A stretch of 64,000 bases of DNA, from contig NC_088307.1 of the NCBI RefSeq assembly GCF_032854445.1, positions 21,466,017 to 21,530,016 of the forward strand. Reading direction: 5' to 3'. The stretch is from Liolophura sinensis (lineage: Eukaryota; Mollusca; Polyplacophora; Chitonida; Chitonidae). This document shows, in pieces, positions 44,291 to 54,470 of this stretch. The notes beneath the pieces are model-generated. The model was not told the DNA's origin and searched no databases. It worked only from the letters and a program-made list of their open reading frames with translations. The position numbers and the translations under genes were made by a program. Numbering within the stretch: the first letter of the stretch is position 1; each line of letters opens with the position of its first letter.

Positions 44291-44990
44291 GAAACAAAAT
44301 ACTTAACATATCTCTGTTGTGCAGTGTATAAATAAAGGCGGCAATAAGTGAGTTTGTTTTATGCCCTAATTTGTTATTAAAATATGTGGCTATTAGGCGT
44401 AAGAGTGAAGACATAATGGTACTAATTTTGTTCCTGAATGTAAGAATTAAATGTCTAAATTAATATTGAATTATTGAAAACAACGTATTAAATGAACTCA
44501 AATTTCCAAATCAAGCATATATGGTTTAATATTACTCTACAAGGGTAAGTTGTTCCTTGAAGTTAGAAAACTAATGTCGTGTAATACCTTAAAATTGTTG
44601 AGTGCCATAGCAAACGTTTTACTTTGTAGAGGGTGAATCCGACAACTGCCGCCTTTATAGTGCTGTCTCACATAATTAAAGCCACACCTAAGCCACATCC
44701 AAACTCCGATGTACACGTGCTCTGGGAGTGAAAATCGATATGACATGTGTGTCACAGTTCGCTATCAACTTGCAAAAGACTGCTAATTTGTTCTGGAAAT
44801 TCAGGGGAGCGTTTTACGAAGGAATCGCAGCAATATACCAAAGGGCTCTACATATGGCGTGTACATATCTCGCCTTTGTAGCATTTGTTAGATCCTGTGT
44901 GTTATGTGACGATTTCAATCAAGAGGTTATTTCTGCAAAAACTTGTATCAATAATATTTCATCAAACCCCTTCATTTCAAGTTTCTTAAG
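44291..44990. other. unassigned sequence with an array-related remnant
   Basis: 44545-44720 resembles the segment downstream of module P at 51590-51680 and 54905-55030 (TTTACTTTGTAG, then AAAGCCACACCTAAGCCACA), so the duplication array once reached here. A 96-codon frame at 44728-45018 runs into repeat R and is not called. Confidence 0.45.
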
Positions 44991-45480
44991 TTTTACAATG
45001 AGTATAATTCTCTTGTAAGTAAATATGGACAGAACGTCCAGAATCTCTGGCACTCTGCGTGATAATTGTGTCTACTTCCGCTTAACCCGTGGCAAAGGGC
45101 AAATCTTCATCGTCTTAAATTAGATCTTTGGATATATAAACAGTAGCAAACCAAACCGCAACTGAGATACATGTTTTATTATCGACAACTTATATTCTAG
45201 CATGGTACACAGTGCGAATACTGATTTCACTCAGTCGTCTAGAACATACTTTGCGTCTTTCCTTCATAAATGAAAACCTCTGACTGCTTCTCTTTGTATG
45301 ACTCCGTCCCATTTTCGTACTCCATACACTGTCTCAGTTTTTCGGTGTTCTTTGTGTTAAACGTCGTTTTGGGAATTGGCCTTGCTATTATTGACCCGCA
45401 ACGTCCTCATTTGTTGACGGCTGGTATCCGAATGTATGTTTCGAGGCATAGATTGTCCACGGGGTAACGTCTATGACAAC
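44991..45480 (+). repeat. repeat R, near full-length
   Basis: It holds all family blocks from CTCTTGTAAGTAAATATGGA through CGCAACTGAGATACATGTTT, TTGTGTTAAACGTCGTTTTG and TTGTTGACGGCTGGTATCCG to a conserved end GGGGTAACGTCTATGACAAC. It is the best reference copy. Confidence 0.85.
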
Positions 45481-45559
45481 ATATACTGAGTTGACAAAGT
45501 TGGTTCAGAAAAACTGAGAAAACTGGTTGACGCCACACCGGGTTTCAGAATAGCCTGAT

Positions 45560-45745
45560 TAGCGTTTAACACCGTGCTCAAGAATAGATTAATCTGTATG
45601 GTGGGAGGATACAAGGCAAAACCCACGACCACCCGCAGGTTGCTGATAGAACTTCCCACGTACGACTGGAGAATCAGCAAGCATCAGATTGATTTGAAAT
45701 TACGGCGTCTAGGTTGGTGAGACGCCTATGGACCATTGTGCTGAG
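45560..45745 (-). mobile_element. SINE-A, diverged
   Basis: GTTTAACACCGTGCTCAAGA, CACGACCACCCGCAGGTTGC and GTTGGTGAGACGCCTATGGA follow tail-to-head order with several indels. Confidence 0.75.
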
Positions 45746-45786
45746 CTAGCAATACATGCCAATCGTCGACTGTTTATTTCTCGACT

Positions 45787-45960
45787 GCCTCTTGTCAGCG
45801 TTTGTAAGAGCTGCTCGCGGGCTAAGTACTTAAAATGGCTGTCTTTTAATCGACTGACATAATGAGGTGATGGGTTCAACCCCAACTTTGGACAGGGATT
45901 ATCTGGGATGACTTTGCCTCCTTATCGCAGGCACCGTGTGGTGGACAGTGCTCGTCTGGC
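45787..45960 (+). mobile_element. SINE-D head and start of body
   Basis: GACTGCCTCTTGTCAGCGTT, a B-box-like GGGTTCAACCCC, ACTTTGGACAGGG and TTTGCCTCCTTATCGCAGG match 55375-55520 in order. It breaks off into repeat R. Confidence 0.65.
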
Positions 45961-45967
45961 CGGATAC

Positions 45968-46125
45968 ACGCCTTGTTAAAGGCTGTTTTGGGAAGTGGTC
46001 TTGCGATTATCGACCCGGAACGTCCTTATTGGTTGACAGCTGGTATAGTAATGTCTCTTTCGACGCACAGATTAAAAACTGTCCCCTGGGTAACACGTCC
46101 ATGACAACGCGAAGAACGAGGGGAT
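45968..46125 (+). repeat. repeat R 3' fragment
   Basis: TTGCGATTATCGACCCGGAA, CGTCCTTATTGGTTGACAGC and TGGGTAACACGTCCATGACA match the 3' end of the copy at 44991. Confidence 0.8.
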
Positions 46126-46249
46126 TAATTTGGGTTTTTCTCTAAAATGGCATATTTACTACACTCGGTTTCAGGGACAAATTGTGTTTGTCACACGTCA
46201 GAAAGGTCGTCACTTACTTACCATGAATCGGCTTTTTTTTTGCGTGACG

Positions 46250-46425
46250 CGAATGAAATATTCCATGATACAGCGTTACGTTTGCTGGAAGACCTTTCCA
46301 CATATACGAATACACGCCTGAAGAGAGGAAGCTGGACTTGAACTCACAGCGATGGCATTGGTGAGAGGCTCGTGAGTCATTGTTCGGTGCCAGCACGCTA
46401 ATCACTAGTCCAAAAGAGGCATCCG
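46250..46425 (-). mobile_element. SINE-A, diverged
   Basis: GCTGGAAGACCTTTCCACAT, AGCTGGACTTGAACTCACAG and GGCATTGGTGAGAGGCTCGT form the body and tRNA head. Before it, 46170-46250 resembles a SINE-D tail (CACACGTCAGAAAG). Confidence 0.75.
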
Positions 46426-46924
46426 GTGTAAGTTTGAAAGTAGTTTGCCATTCAGCTTGATTAATTAAAACCAACATTCCATTTATATGTAGAATGTAAT
46501 TACATAATTTGCGCCATCAGATGTTTTGGTATCTTACAGCAAGTACATAAAACTGCGAGTAAATTAAACCAAATAACCGAACAATTTAAATAATAAAAAT
46601 ACAGCATTTCTTGTTAAATAGTATTTCGTGTATTTTGGTAAGCATTTTTTTGTGCGTTTTAATAAACAATATTCCACGTATGTTGGTACACAGTATTTTG
46701 CTGTGTCAAGACCTTGGGTGTCATATCAGTTTTCATTGCTTCACGTAGAACTCTACATGTGTATAAACTAAGTTTCAAACATTTGGCTCTATATTGTTTT
46801 GTTTTTTTCTGGTCTTTTCTGGCCTTTCATATGTGTTTGATAGTTTGTTCTCGTAACATAACGGATCACTTCGCATTACCATCAGTTTTAGCACTGTTCA
46901 AAAATAGCTGTGATTATGCAAATC
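46426..46924. other. unassigned sequence
   Basis: No feature recognised. Confidence 0.4.
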
Positions 46925-47600
46925 TCTAAACACACAAGCGCTCGATTTTCTTTGTCATGCAAGTAAAACGAGACCAACAGGCTTCCGGAAGCAGTTTATT
47001 AAATCGAGGTTAAAACAACAGCGAGTTGGAAGTTGATAAAACTAAAGGTGTCTCCTTCACTTTGACTCGAGACCTCATCGCCTCAAATCTTCGGGGGTTA
47101 ATACATATGATCACGGAGTTCGCAAATGACCAATCAAACTCATTTTGCTAGTCTTACTTTACGACTTTTCATTAACTCTCAGCCTCAACGTGTCCATGCT
47201 AAAACAAACATAAAGCCGTTTTGCAGATTGGACTAGGAGACGAAAGAAATCAATGACTGTGCAAACAATGGTGATTATAAAGAAATGGAGATCGTCCATT
47301 AGCCCGTCGTTCAGCGAGATCAGCGAAGAAGCTAAAGTCAGCAGTGCGCGACTACCGTTACATATAAATGTGCCACAAGAGGATTGCTGTAAACGAAAGG
47401 AGTGGCGAAACTCTTTAGCGTTCGGTTCTAATCGAGATTAATTGATTTCCTATAGATAGAACAATATAGGTTACGGTAGTTCATTAGCTTTGAAGTCTTA
47501 TCTTAATGCATAGGAATTCGATTTTCTGAGAAGTGTGGTCATTATTCAGTTTAAGATTTAGATAATCCAGAGAAAGTACGAAGACGTCAAGCAAGTTAGT
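46925..47600 (+). repeat. module P, copy 1, with a 62-codon frame
   Basis: It starts with the CTAAACACACAAGCGCTCG block. CCAAT lies in GACCAATCAAACT (47128-47140) and a weak TATA (ACATAAAGCC) at about 47208. An ATG at 47253 opens a 62-codon frame (MTVQTMVIIKKWRSSISPSF at the start, NSLAFGSNRD at the end). CT|GTAAAC near 47390 could be a donor. Compared with copy 2, most codon differences change the amino acid, so purifying selection is not visible. Confidence 0.7.
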
Positions 47601-47960
47601 TATTCATTGCCAATGCCGACCCCACGAAGCGATGGTTTATTACCAGCATTGGACAGGGTATATTTGATGGCCTTTCTCGCTTCTCGGAGGGGTCACGTGG
47701 TGCCCATCTGGTCGAATACGTGATCTTACATGAAGTCTAATGGAGATTACGTGCTTTCCACTAAAACGGCGTGCAAACTTCGTTCGGTTTACGAACCAAA
47801 ATATTTGGGCCAATCATCAGAAAGTTCATTACTTACCTGCTATGAAATATTTTACAATACCCCGTTAAACATAATGAAAACGATTGGCAGGTCAATAGAA
47901 AGAGAATGGAAACAAAAAACTCTTTTTTGTAATAATCTTAATATATAAGATTTTGATATA
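47601..47960 (+). mobile_element. SINE-D copy in the array
   Basis: TTGGACAGGGTATATTTGAT, GGAGGGGTCACGTGGTGCCC, TACATGAAGTCTAATGGAGA, CATCAGAAAGTTCATTACTT and ATTTTACAATACCCCGTTAA then ACATAATGAAAAC form body and tail. The tRNA head is decayed. Confidence 0.65.
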
Positions 47961-47994
47961 ATCTTAAGCATTTGGGATAAATGTATTTATATAT

Positions 47995-48205
47995 CCGAGG
48001 GAAATCCACGAACTTCCCACGTGCCACCACGTCTGAAGAGATCAAGCCAGCATGAGCTGGACTTGAACTCGCAGCGATCGCACAAGAGAAAGGCTCGTGA
48101 GTCATTGTGCAGCGCTAGCGAGCTTATCACCAGGTCACAGAGCTAGCGAGCCTATCACCAGGTCACAGAGCTAGCGAGCTTATCACCAGGTCACAGAGGC
48201 CCCCA
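47995..48205 (-). mobile_element. SINE-A with triplicated head segment
   Basis: The body remnant and B-box region (GAGCTGGACTTGAACTCGCA) are followed by three tandem 28-bp copies of the A-box side (48114-48197) and then GGCCCCC. This decayed SINE sits at the same place in the array as those at 49765 and 55795. Confidence 0.8.
48114..48197 (-). repeat. three tandem 28-bp units covering a SINE A-box region
   Basis: The unit GCTAGCGAGCTTATCACCAG then GTCACAGA repeats at 48114, 48142 and 48170; unit 2 differs by one base (CCTATC). On the minus strand each unit carries the tRNA-like A box. Confidence 0.95.
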
Positions 48206-48224
48206 GGCTAAGTTGAAAAGTACT

Positions 48225-48510
48225 ATTTAAAACATGTTAAGTTGACTGCTTTTTGCCATTGACCCTGATAAAATGAAACCATCTTACCACTTATGAACAT
48301 TTGACTTGTATGTAAACATAATGGCTTAATTTGGGTTATTACATTTTTCTTTTATCTCTTACAAAAACAACACAAAAAATAATCCACAAAATGGATAAAA
48401 CTGAACATTATATAACTCAACAATTCCTACAATTAGAATATACCTCTACATGTTTCGTGCATTTTGTTAAACAGTATTTTAACAAAGAAACGAGAATAGA
48501 ACGTTGTCAA
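48225..48510 (+). repeat. module K, copy 1 (first part)
   Basis: GTTAAGTTGACTGCTTTTTG, CACTTATGAACATTTGACTT, ACAAAAACAACACAAAAAAT and AAAATGGATAAAACTGAACA match 50310-50440 and 56030-56210. The copy is interrupted downstream by SINE-A and repeat R. Confidence 0.75.
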
Positions 48511-48551
48511 TTTTCATTTTTAAATAGAGGTGTCTAATAGATTTGATTTGG

Positions 48552-48815
48552 GGTCTCCTTGGCTCAGTTGGTTAGCGCGCAAGCGCAGCGTTATGACCCA
48601 GGAGTCTCTCACCAATGCGGTCACAGTGAGTTCAAGTCCAGCTCATGCTGGCTTCCTCTCCGACCGTACGTGGGAAGATCCTGCAGCAACCTGCGGATGG
48701 TCGTGGGTTCCCCGGGCTGTGTCCGGTTTCCACTCACCATTATGCTGGCCGCCGTCATATAAGTGAAATATTCTTGAGTACGGCGTAAAACACCGATCAA
48801 ATAAATAAATAAATA
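48552..48815 (+). mobile_element. SINE-A, full length, 16-bp target duplication
   Basis: AATAGATTTGATTTGG occurs perfectly at 48536-48551 and 48816-48831. The head (A box TGGCTCAGTTGG, B box GAGTTCAAGTCC), body and tail with (AAAT)n end are intact. This is the youngest-looking SINE in the window. Confidence 0.97.
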
Positions 48816-48825
48816 AATAGATTTG

Positions 48826-48876
48826 ATTTGGTTGGTGCTTTAGGCCGTACTCAAGAATATTTTACTCTGGATTTAC
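48826..48876 (-). mobile_element. SINE-A tail fragment
   Basis: ATTTGGTTGGTGCTTTAGGC then CGTACTCAAGAATATTTTAC lies directly after the target duplication of the preceding SINE, in opposite orientation. Confidence 0.75.
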
Positions 48877-48879
48877 TGT

Positions 48880-49235
48880 CTATCCTGTAAATCTAGGCGT
48901 CCAAACAGACATTCGTACAACAGCAGTCTACCAGTAAGGACGTTTCAGGGCAGTAGCCGCAAAGCTAATTCCTCAAAACGACACATAATACAAACTACCA
49001 AAGAACTAAGAAAGTACATAAAGAACGTAAATAGGACGGAATCATGCAAACAGAAGCAGTCTACAGTTTTCTATGATGTAGGAAAGGCGCAAGATATGTT
49101 TTAGGCGACTCAGTGAAATCAGTATTCAAATCGTGTACCATACTCAAGCACAGTTGACGATAACAAAATATGTATTTCAGTTGCGCTTTGATTACAACTG
49201 TTCATATATCCAACGTAGCGGTGTAATTCAACAAT
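48880..49235 (-). repeat. repeat R copy in the array
   Basis: Reverse-orientation blocks AAACAGACATTCGTACAACA, CTACCAGTAAGGACGTTTCA, AATAGGACGGAATCATGCAA, GTATTTCAGTTGCGCTTTGA and CATATATCCAACGTAGCGGT are present. Its junction with module K (AATTCAACAATAAG then TTTTTTATTGTGTC) is repeated at 53640. Confidence 0.85.
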
Positions 49236-49450
49236 AAGTTTTTTATTGTGTCAAATGTTTGGACACCCTTTCCGTTTCTGCCGGTTGTTCTGGTGTTACT
49301 GTCTGTTTAATATTCTGTACTCGCAGAAGAGTGATAATGCTAAACACAGAAGCACTCAGCTTTCCTTGTCATGCAGGTAAAAGCAGAAGCTTGATAATGC
49401 ACAGCGCTAAACACAGAAGCACTCAGTTTTTCTTATCATGCAGGTAAAAG
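49236..49450 (+). repeat. module K, copy 1 (second part), with internal 60-bp duplication
   Basis: TATTGTGTCAAATGTTTGGA and TTTAATATTCTGTACTCGCA match K elsewhere. The segment AACACAGAAGCACTCAGCTT to AGGTAAAAGCAGAAG occurs twice in tandem (about 49342-49390 and 49409-49456). Confidence 0.75.
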
Positions 49451-49745
49451 CAGAAGTGTGGACAGCCACCTTTGGACAGGGTATATTTGAGATGCCCTTG
49501 CCTCCTCCTCGAAGGGCCTGACTGATTACTTGTTCGTACACGATGCCTCTGTTGAGTCCCGTAATTTCCATGAACACTGTTTTCGGATTACGGGTCAAAA
49601 TGTTTCTGCCACACATCAGAAACTGCATCATATATTTGGCATCAAACATTCTACAAAACGCGGTGTTAAACATAATCAAAGCGATTGTCAGAAGAATAGA
49701 CAGACAATGCTTTGGCTAGAACACTTAAGACTCTACTTATAAATC
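49451..49745 (+). mobile_element. SINE-D copy in the array
   Basis: CTTTGGACAGGGTATATTTG, AGATGCCCTTGCCTCCTCCT, TTCGGATTACGGGTCAAAAT, CACACATCAGAAACTGCATC and CGCGGTGTTAAACATAATCA match the other copies. Confidence 0.75.
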
Positions 49746-49764
49746 TGGAATAACTTTTTTTATA

Positions 49765-49960
49765 TATTTAATTATTTATTTGGTTTATGTCATAGTCAAA
49801 AATATTATAATTATACTACTACGGCCTACATCATCGTTTGAGGAAACGAGGAATGGCCGCGAATGAAGAGAGGAAGCCAGTGAGCTGGACTAGAAACCAG
49901 AGCGATGGCACTGAGTAAACTAGAGCGCCACCACCCGGCGACGGAGGCCCTCGAGAAGAC
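49765..49960 (-). mobile_element. decayed SINE-A in the array
   Basis: ATTATAATTATACTACTACG then GCC is shared with 55795-56000. The head end CTAGAGCGCCACCACCCGGC then GACGGAGGCCC remains recognisable. Confidence 0.7.
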
Positions 49961-49974
49961 ATTCAAACACAAGA

Positions 49975-50690
49975 GCACTGTTGAAAAGATGTTAAGTTCA
50001 CTGCCAGCCTATTTTTGTGCCACTGACCCTGCTTAAATAAATTTATTTGATTGGTGTTTTACGCCGTACTCAAGAATATTTCACTTATACGGCCAACATT
50101 ATGGTGTTGGTGGAAACCGGGCACAGCCCGGAGGAAACCCAAGACCATCCGCAGGTTGCTGCAAGATCTTCCCACGTACGGCCGGAGAGGAAGCCAGCAT
50201 GAGCTGGACTGAACTCACAGCGACCGCATTGGTGAGAGACTTCTAGGTCATTACGCTGCGCTTGCGCGCTAACCAACTGAGCCACGGAGGCCCCCTACTT
50301 AAATAAAGCCAACATTCCACTTATAAACATATGACATGTATGTGGCCTTCACAAAATGGCCCATTATGTTTTTCTTTTGTATCTTACAAAAGTTACACAA
50401 ACACTAATCAACAAAATGGGTAAAACTGAAGACAAACATTACATTACCAAAAATTCCTATTGGACAAGCAAATGCGTGACCATTTCCCAACAGACACACT
50501 GTGGTCGATGCTCTAGATTTACTGTGTATCCTGTGAGTCTTATTGTGTCAAATGTTTGGACACCTTGTCCGTTTCTGCAGATCGTGGTGGTGTTGCTGTG
50601 TGTTTGATATTCTGTACTCGCAGGATAACTCACATTGTTTAAGAACAGAGGTGGGGTGATGCACAGCGCTAAACACAAGAGCACTCAGTT
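49975..50690 (+). repeat. module K, copy 2, split by SINE-A
   Basis: GTTAAGTTCACTGCCAGCCT precedes and CCAACATTCCACTTATAAAC follows the SINE at 50042-50297. It continues to CATTTCCCAACAGACACACT, TTGTGTCAAATGTTTGGACA and GATGCACAGCGCTAAACACA. Part of K (50470-50545) resembles a decayed MITE-M end. Confidence 0.75.
50042..50297 (-). mobile_element. SINE-A, full length, 10-bp target duplication
   Basis: CTTAAATAAA flanks both ends (50032-50041 and 50298-50307). Tail, body (CAACATTATGGTGTTGGTGG, CACGTACGGCCGGAGAGGAA) and head (GCTAACCAACTGAGCCACGG then AGGCCCC) are complete. Confidence 0.95.
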
Positions 50691-51345
50691 TTCCTTGTCG
50701 TGCAGGTCAAAAAGAGAACACGCGTCAGGAAACGATGTATTCTATCGAGGTTAAAATGGTTGCGATTTGGAATTTGATAAAACCAGAGATGTCTTCTTCA
50801 CTTTGACTCGAGACCTCATCACCTCAAATCCTCGGAGGTAATACATGTAATCACGGAGCTCGCAAAAGACCAATCAAACTCATCTTACTTGTCTTACTTT
50901 GCGACTTCATTAACTCCCAGCCTCAACCTGTGCATGCTAAAATAAACATAAAAGGGTTTTGCTCACTGGACTGGGAGGCGAAAGAAATCAATGGCTGTAC
51001 AAACATTGGTGATTATAAAAAATTGGAGATCGTCCATTAGCCTATCGTTCAGCAGAATCAGCGAAGAAACTCAAGCTAGCAGTGCCAGACTACCGTTACA
51101 TATGTATGTGCCACAAGAACAATACGGTAAACGAAAGGAGTGGCGAAACTCTTTAGCATTCAGTTCTAATCGAGATTAATTGATTTTCTATAGGTAGAAC
51201 AATATAAGTTACGGTACTTCATTAGCTTTGAAGTCTTACCTGATTGCTTAGGAATGTGATTTTCTACCAAGTGTGGTCATTACAGAGTTTTAGATTTAGA
51301 TAATCCAGAGAAAGTACGAAGACGTCAAACAAGTTAGTCGCTTGT
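50690..51345 (+). repeat. module P, copy 2, with TATA-like motif and a 62-codon frame
   Basis: GACCAATCAAACT (50868-50880) and CATAAAAGGG (50947-50956) precede an ATG at 50991 opening a 62-codon frame (MAVQTLVIIKNWRSSISLSF at the start, stop at 51177-51179). AATACG|GTAAACG near 51125 resembles a splice donor. A CCAAT box, a TATA box about 70 bp on and a start codon 35 bp further give a compact promoter-like layout. Confidence 0.7.
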
Positions 51346-52214
51346 TCATTGCCAATCCCGGCCATGAAGTGAAGGGGATAAAGTGTGGACCAGTTTATTA
51401 TCATCTATATCATTTATATGGTCTTGAAAAGTTAAAATTTAGGCCATATGACGGGAGCCAACTCAGTAATTTTTCAAAGAGCTAGACAGGACTATGTGGT
51501 TTTCTACCTAAACCAGAACGTCTTTGTATATGTAACTTAAACATACCTGAGACATTTTGGTGGTGTAGAGTGTTGTACTTTTTACTTTGTAGCGAGTCCT
51601 ACAGTTATCATTTCCATAGTACAATCTTACATAATGAAAGCCACACCCAAACTATGACACACATTGTGAGCTCGCTGTGATGGATAAATTTGTGTGACAA
51701 CTGTGGGAAAGTCCTCTTCTACTTCCAAGTTCAGTCCACTTTCGTTATATACAACAACTAATCACTTAAGCTATGTGATATAGTTCACGGTTTTCCATTA
51801 ACCTCAACTTGAAATTCAATTATTTAATCTATACTGTAAGATGGAGTAATCTTTTTAATTATCGAGTCTGTTGATTTGGAGGTTATTCATAGAAAACCCA
51901 ACTTTAGACGATATTTAACTTTGTACTGAGGATATAGGAGTCTTGATGTTGCCTTAGTGGTAGGATTTTGTCTCAGTTTCGGCAGAGAAGACACACGATG
52001 TCATTTTGATTTCTTTAATGTAGAATTTTTTAATATACCGTAAAGTTCCTGAGGGAGATAAATTCTGCTTCTAAAATGCCTTAGGTGTTTGTATGGTGTT
52101 TTAGAAGAGTCGAAACCTGGTATAACGATTTCATTCGTTGAGTATATCTCAGATTTTACATAGTGCAGAAAATTGGCCATCCCTGGTTTCGAACCAGTAT
52201 CCTCACATCCGACT
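51346..52214. other. array DNA downstream of module P, copy 2
   Basis: AAAAGTTAAAATTTAGGCCA (51428) and GAAAGCCACACCCAAACTAT (51637) recur at 54670 and 54975. GGAGTAATCTTTTTAATTAT then CGAG (51845) recurs at 52943 and 53036. No gene is seen. Confidence 0.6.
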
Positions 52215-52495
52215 ACATTTATTTATTTGATTGGAGTTTTACACCGTACACAATAACATTTCACTTATACGACGACGGCCAGTATTATGGTGCGAGGCAT
52301 GAAACTCACGATCATCCACGATTTACAGTCAGATCTTCTGAGAAATATAACAGGAGAGGAAGCCAGCAAACACAGGACGAACTCACAGCGTCCGCATTGG
52401 TTGGGGGTTGGTGGTGGTGGTGGTGGTGCGGGGGGGGGGGGGGGTTGCTGCTTCATTATACTGCCCTAGCACGCTAACTACTTGGCCATGGCGCT
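52215..52495 (-). mobile_element. SINE-A with internal G-rich expansion
   Basis: TTTATTTATTTGATTGGAGT, ATTTCACTTATACGACGACG and GCCAGTATTATGGTGCGAGG lead to a diverged body. The head end CCTAGCACGCTAACTACTTG is preceded by a (GGT)n and G14 tract that replaced the B-box side. Confidence 0.8.
52401..52446 (+). repeat. (GGT)n and poly-G tract
   Basis: About six GGT units, then GCG and a G run of about 14, lie inside the SINE-A copy. They could form a G-quadruplex on the + strand. Confidence 0.9.
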
Positions 52496-52539
52496 ACTCA
52501 TCCATCTATAAACGTAAGCAGCATGTCAACCGTTTGGAC

Positions 52540-52770
52540 CGACTGAGGGAGATAATGGTCTGAGCCAATTCGGAGCATTAGGTGGTAGGTACCGTGTAAT
52601 TTGCTACTGTTTGCACATTTACTTGAAATGTTAGCAGAAAAACTTAACTGAAATAAATTGACAACATGAAGTATTTCACCGATTACGTCTGACCCTTTTT
52701 AAACTATCACAATGTTGTCGCTGCTCAGGTTTTAATCTCTGTGCTGTGATCGTTTTATGTAAAGAATCTT
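52540..52770 (-). mobile_element. MITE-M copy
   Basis: ATTTGCTACTGTTTGCACAT, AACTTAACTGAAATAAATTG, CACAATGTTGTCGCTGCTCA and GGTTTTAATCTCTGTGCTGT follow the family in reverse orientation. Confidence 0.75.
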
Positions 52771-52839
52771 TACTCTACGTAGAAAACACTATAAAACAGA
52801 GCACTTTGTAGGTTGTAGGTGCAATTCTTGTTATATACA

Positions 52840-53335
52840 CCAAACGAAACTAGTCGCCCAGCCTATATACCATTTTTTACGACTTTCTATTTACGCCAAC
52901 CCCAGGTTGCACGGTCCATTGTTTATTGTAACATGACAGAGGGGTAATCTTTTTAGATTATCGAGACTAGTGATTTGGAGTTTTACTCAGATGAAACACA
53001 CCAGTGTTCATTGTTCATTGCATGATAAAAGAGGGGTAATGTTTTTTGATTATCGAGACTAATGATTTGGAGGTTACATAGAAGAAACACACCTTTTCCA
53101 CCTCCGTTTCAGGAGAGCTGGGTAATTTGTCAGTCTGTTGTGTTCATCTGTCGGTGACCTAATACATTATTTAATCCTTTGGTCGAGTTACACGATAGGC
53201 CCAACACAATGGATTCGCTTCTACAGCGTTAGTAAGGTCGTGCTACCCGTAAAGCTGTGGTAGTCACCTATTGGCAGTGCGACAATTGTGCTGCCTTCTA
53301 TACTAGTGTCTTTGTAAGCCCATACAACATTGACT
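52840..53335. other. array DNA with a direct repeat
   Basis: GAGGGGTAATCTTTTTAGAT then TATCGAGAC (52940) and GAGGGGTAATGTTTTTTGAT then TATCGAGAC (53032) are direct repeats about 92 bp apart. 53095-53335 (CCTCCGTTTCAGGAGAGCTG to CATACAACATTGACT) matches 55077-55320. Confidence 0.65.
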
Positions 53336-53640
53336 GGCTTAGTTTCTAGCCGTCAACCAATAAGGACCGTCCAGGTCAATAATCGCAAAGCTAATTCCTA
53401 AAAACGACGTATAACACAAGCCACCTAAGAACCAAGAAAGAACATAAAGTACAAAAAATAGGACGGAATCATGCAAAGAGAAGCAGTTTGCAGTTTTCAG
53501 TGATGTAGGAAAGACGCAAGGTATGTTCTAGGCGACTGGATGAAATCAGTATTGAAATCGTGTACTATGATAGAGCGTCAACTGACGATAACGAAGTATT
53601 TCATATGTTCATAAATCCAACGTGACGGTCTAATTCAACA
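53336..53640 (-). repeat. repeat R copy in the array
   Basis: TAGCCGTCAACCAATAAGGA, CGACGTATAACACAAGCCAC, AGGACGGAATCATGCAAAGA and GTAGGAAAGACGCAAGGTAT are the reverse of R. The junction to K at about 53640 matches that at 49235. Confidence 0.85.
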
Positions 53641-53754
53641 ATAAGTCTTTTATTGTGTCAGATGTTTGGATACTCTGTCCTTTTCTGTGTGTTTAGTATT
53701 CTGTTCTCGTAAAATAACACACATTGTTAAAAAACGAAAGTGTAATGATGCACA
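53641..53754 (+). repeat. module K, copy 3, short
   Basis: CTTTTATTGTGTCAGATGTT, GTGTTTAGTATTCTGTTCTC and AATAACACACATTGTTAAAA match the end of K and lead directly into P. Confidence 0.75.
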
Positions 53755-54400
53755 GCGCTAAACACAGAAGTTTTCCTTGGAGGTGAAAGAAGGACAGGCT
53801 TTAGGAAACGATTTATTAAATCGACGTTAAAATAACAGCGATTTGGAACTTGATGAAAACATAAATGTCTCGCTCAGTTTGACTCAGGATCTCCTCTTCA
53901 CCTCAAATCCTCGGGGGTTAATACATGTAATCACGGAGTCCGCAAATGACCAATCAAACTCATCTTATTTGCCGTACTTTACAACTTTTCACTGACACTG
54001 AGGCTCAACCTATCCATGCGAAAACAAACATCAATCGGTTTTAAAGATTGGACCAACAGACGAAAGAAATCAATGATTGTGAAAACAATGGTGATTATAA
54101 AGAAATGGAGATCGTTCATTAGGCCGTCCTTCAGAAAGATCAGCGAAGAAACTCAAGCGAGCGGTGCCCGACTACCGTTACATATAAATATGCCACAACA
54201 CCATTGCGGTAAGCGAAAGAAAGAGGTTGAGACTCGTAAACGCTCAGTTCTAATCGAGTTAAACTGATTTCCCATATGTAGAACAATATAAGTTAATTCA
54301 TTACCCTGAATTCTTTCGTTAATGCATAAGGATTCGATTTTCTACCACTTGTAGTCATAACAGAGTCTGAGATTTAGATAATCCAGAAAGAGGACAAAGA
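53755..54400 (+). repeat. module P, copy 3
   Basis: GACCAATCAAACT is kept (near 53948-53960) but the TATA-like motif is lost (ACATCAATCGG). The homologous ATG is at 54073 (MIVKTMVIIKKWRSFIRPSF); the frame runs to 54267 with a different C-terminus because of an indel after GCG|GTAAGC. An earlier in-frame ATG lies at 54016. Confidence 0.7.
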
Positions 54401-54470
54401 CGTTAAGTAAATGAATCTGTTGTTACCTGCCAAGGCCTGTTTTTGAGTTAACTTGACAAAATGTGGACTT

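Noticed and set aside
48530-48766. Frames across the full-length SINE-A
   Set aside because: The frames coincide with the SINE boundaries and its target duplication; SINEs do not code.
52163-52477. 104-codon frame with a poly-Trp/poly-Gly end
   Set aside because: It is read through a SINE-A and its (GGT)n/poly-G tract.
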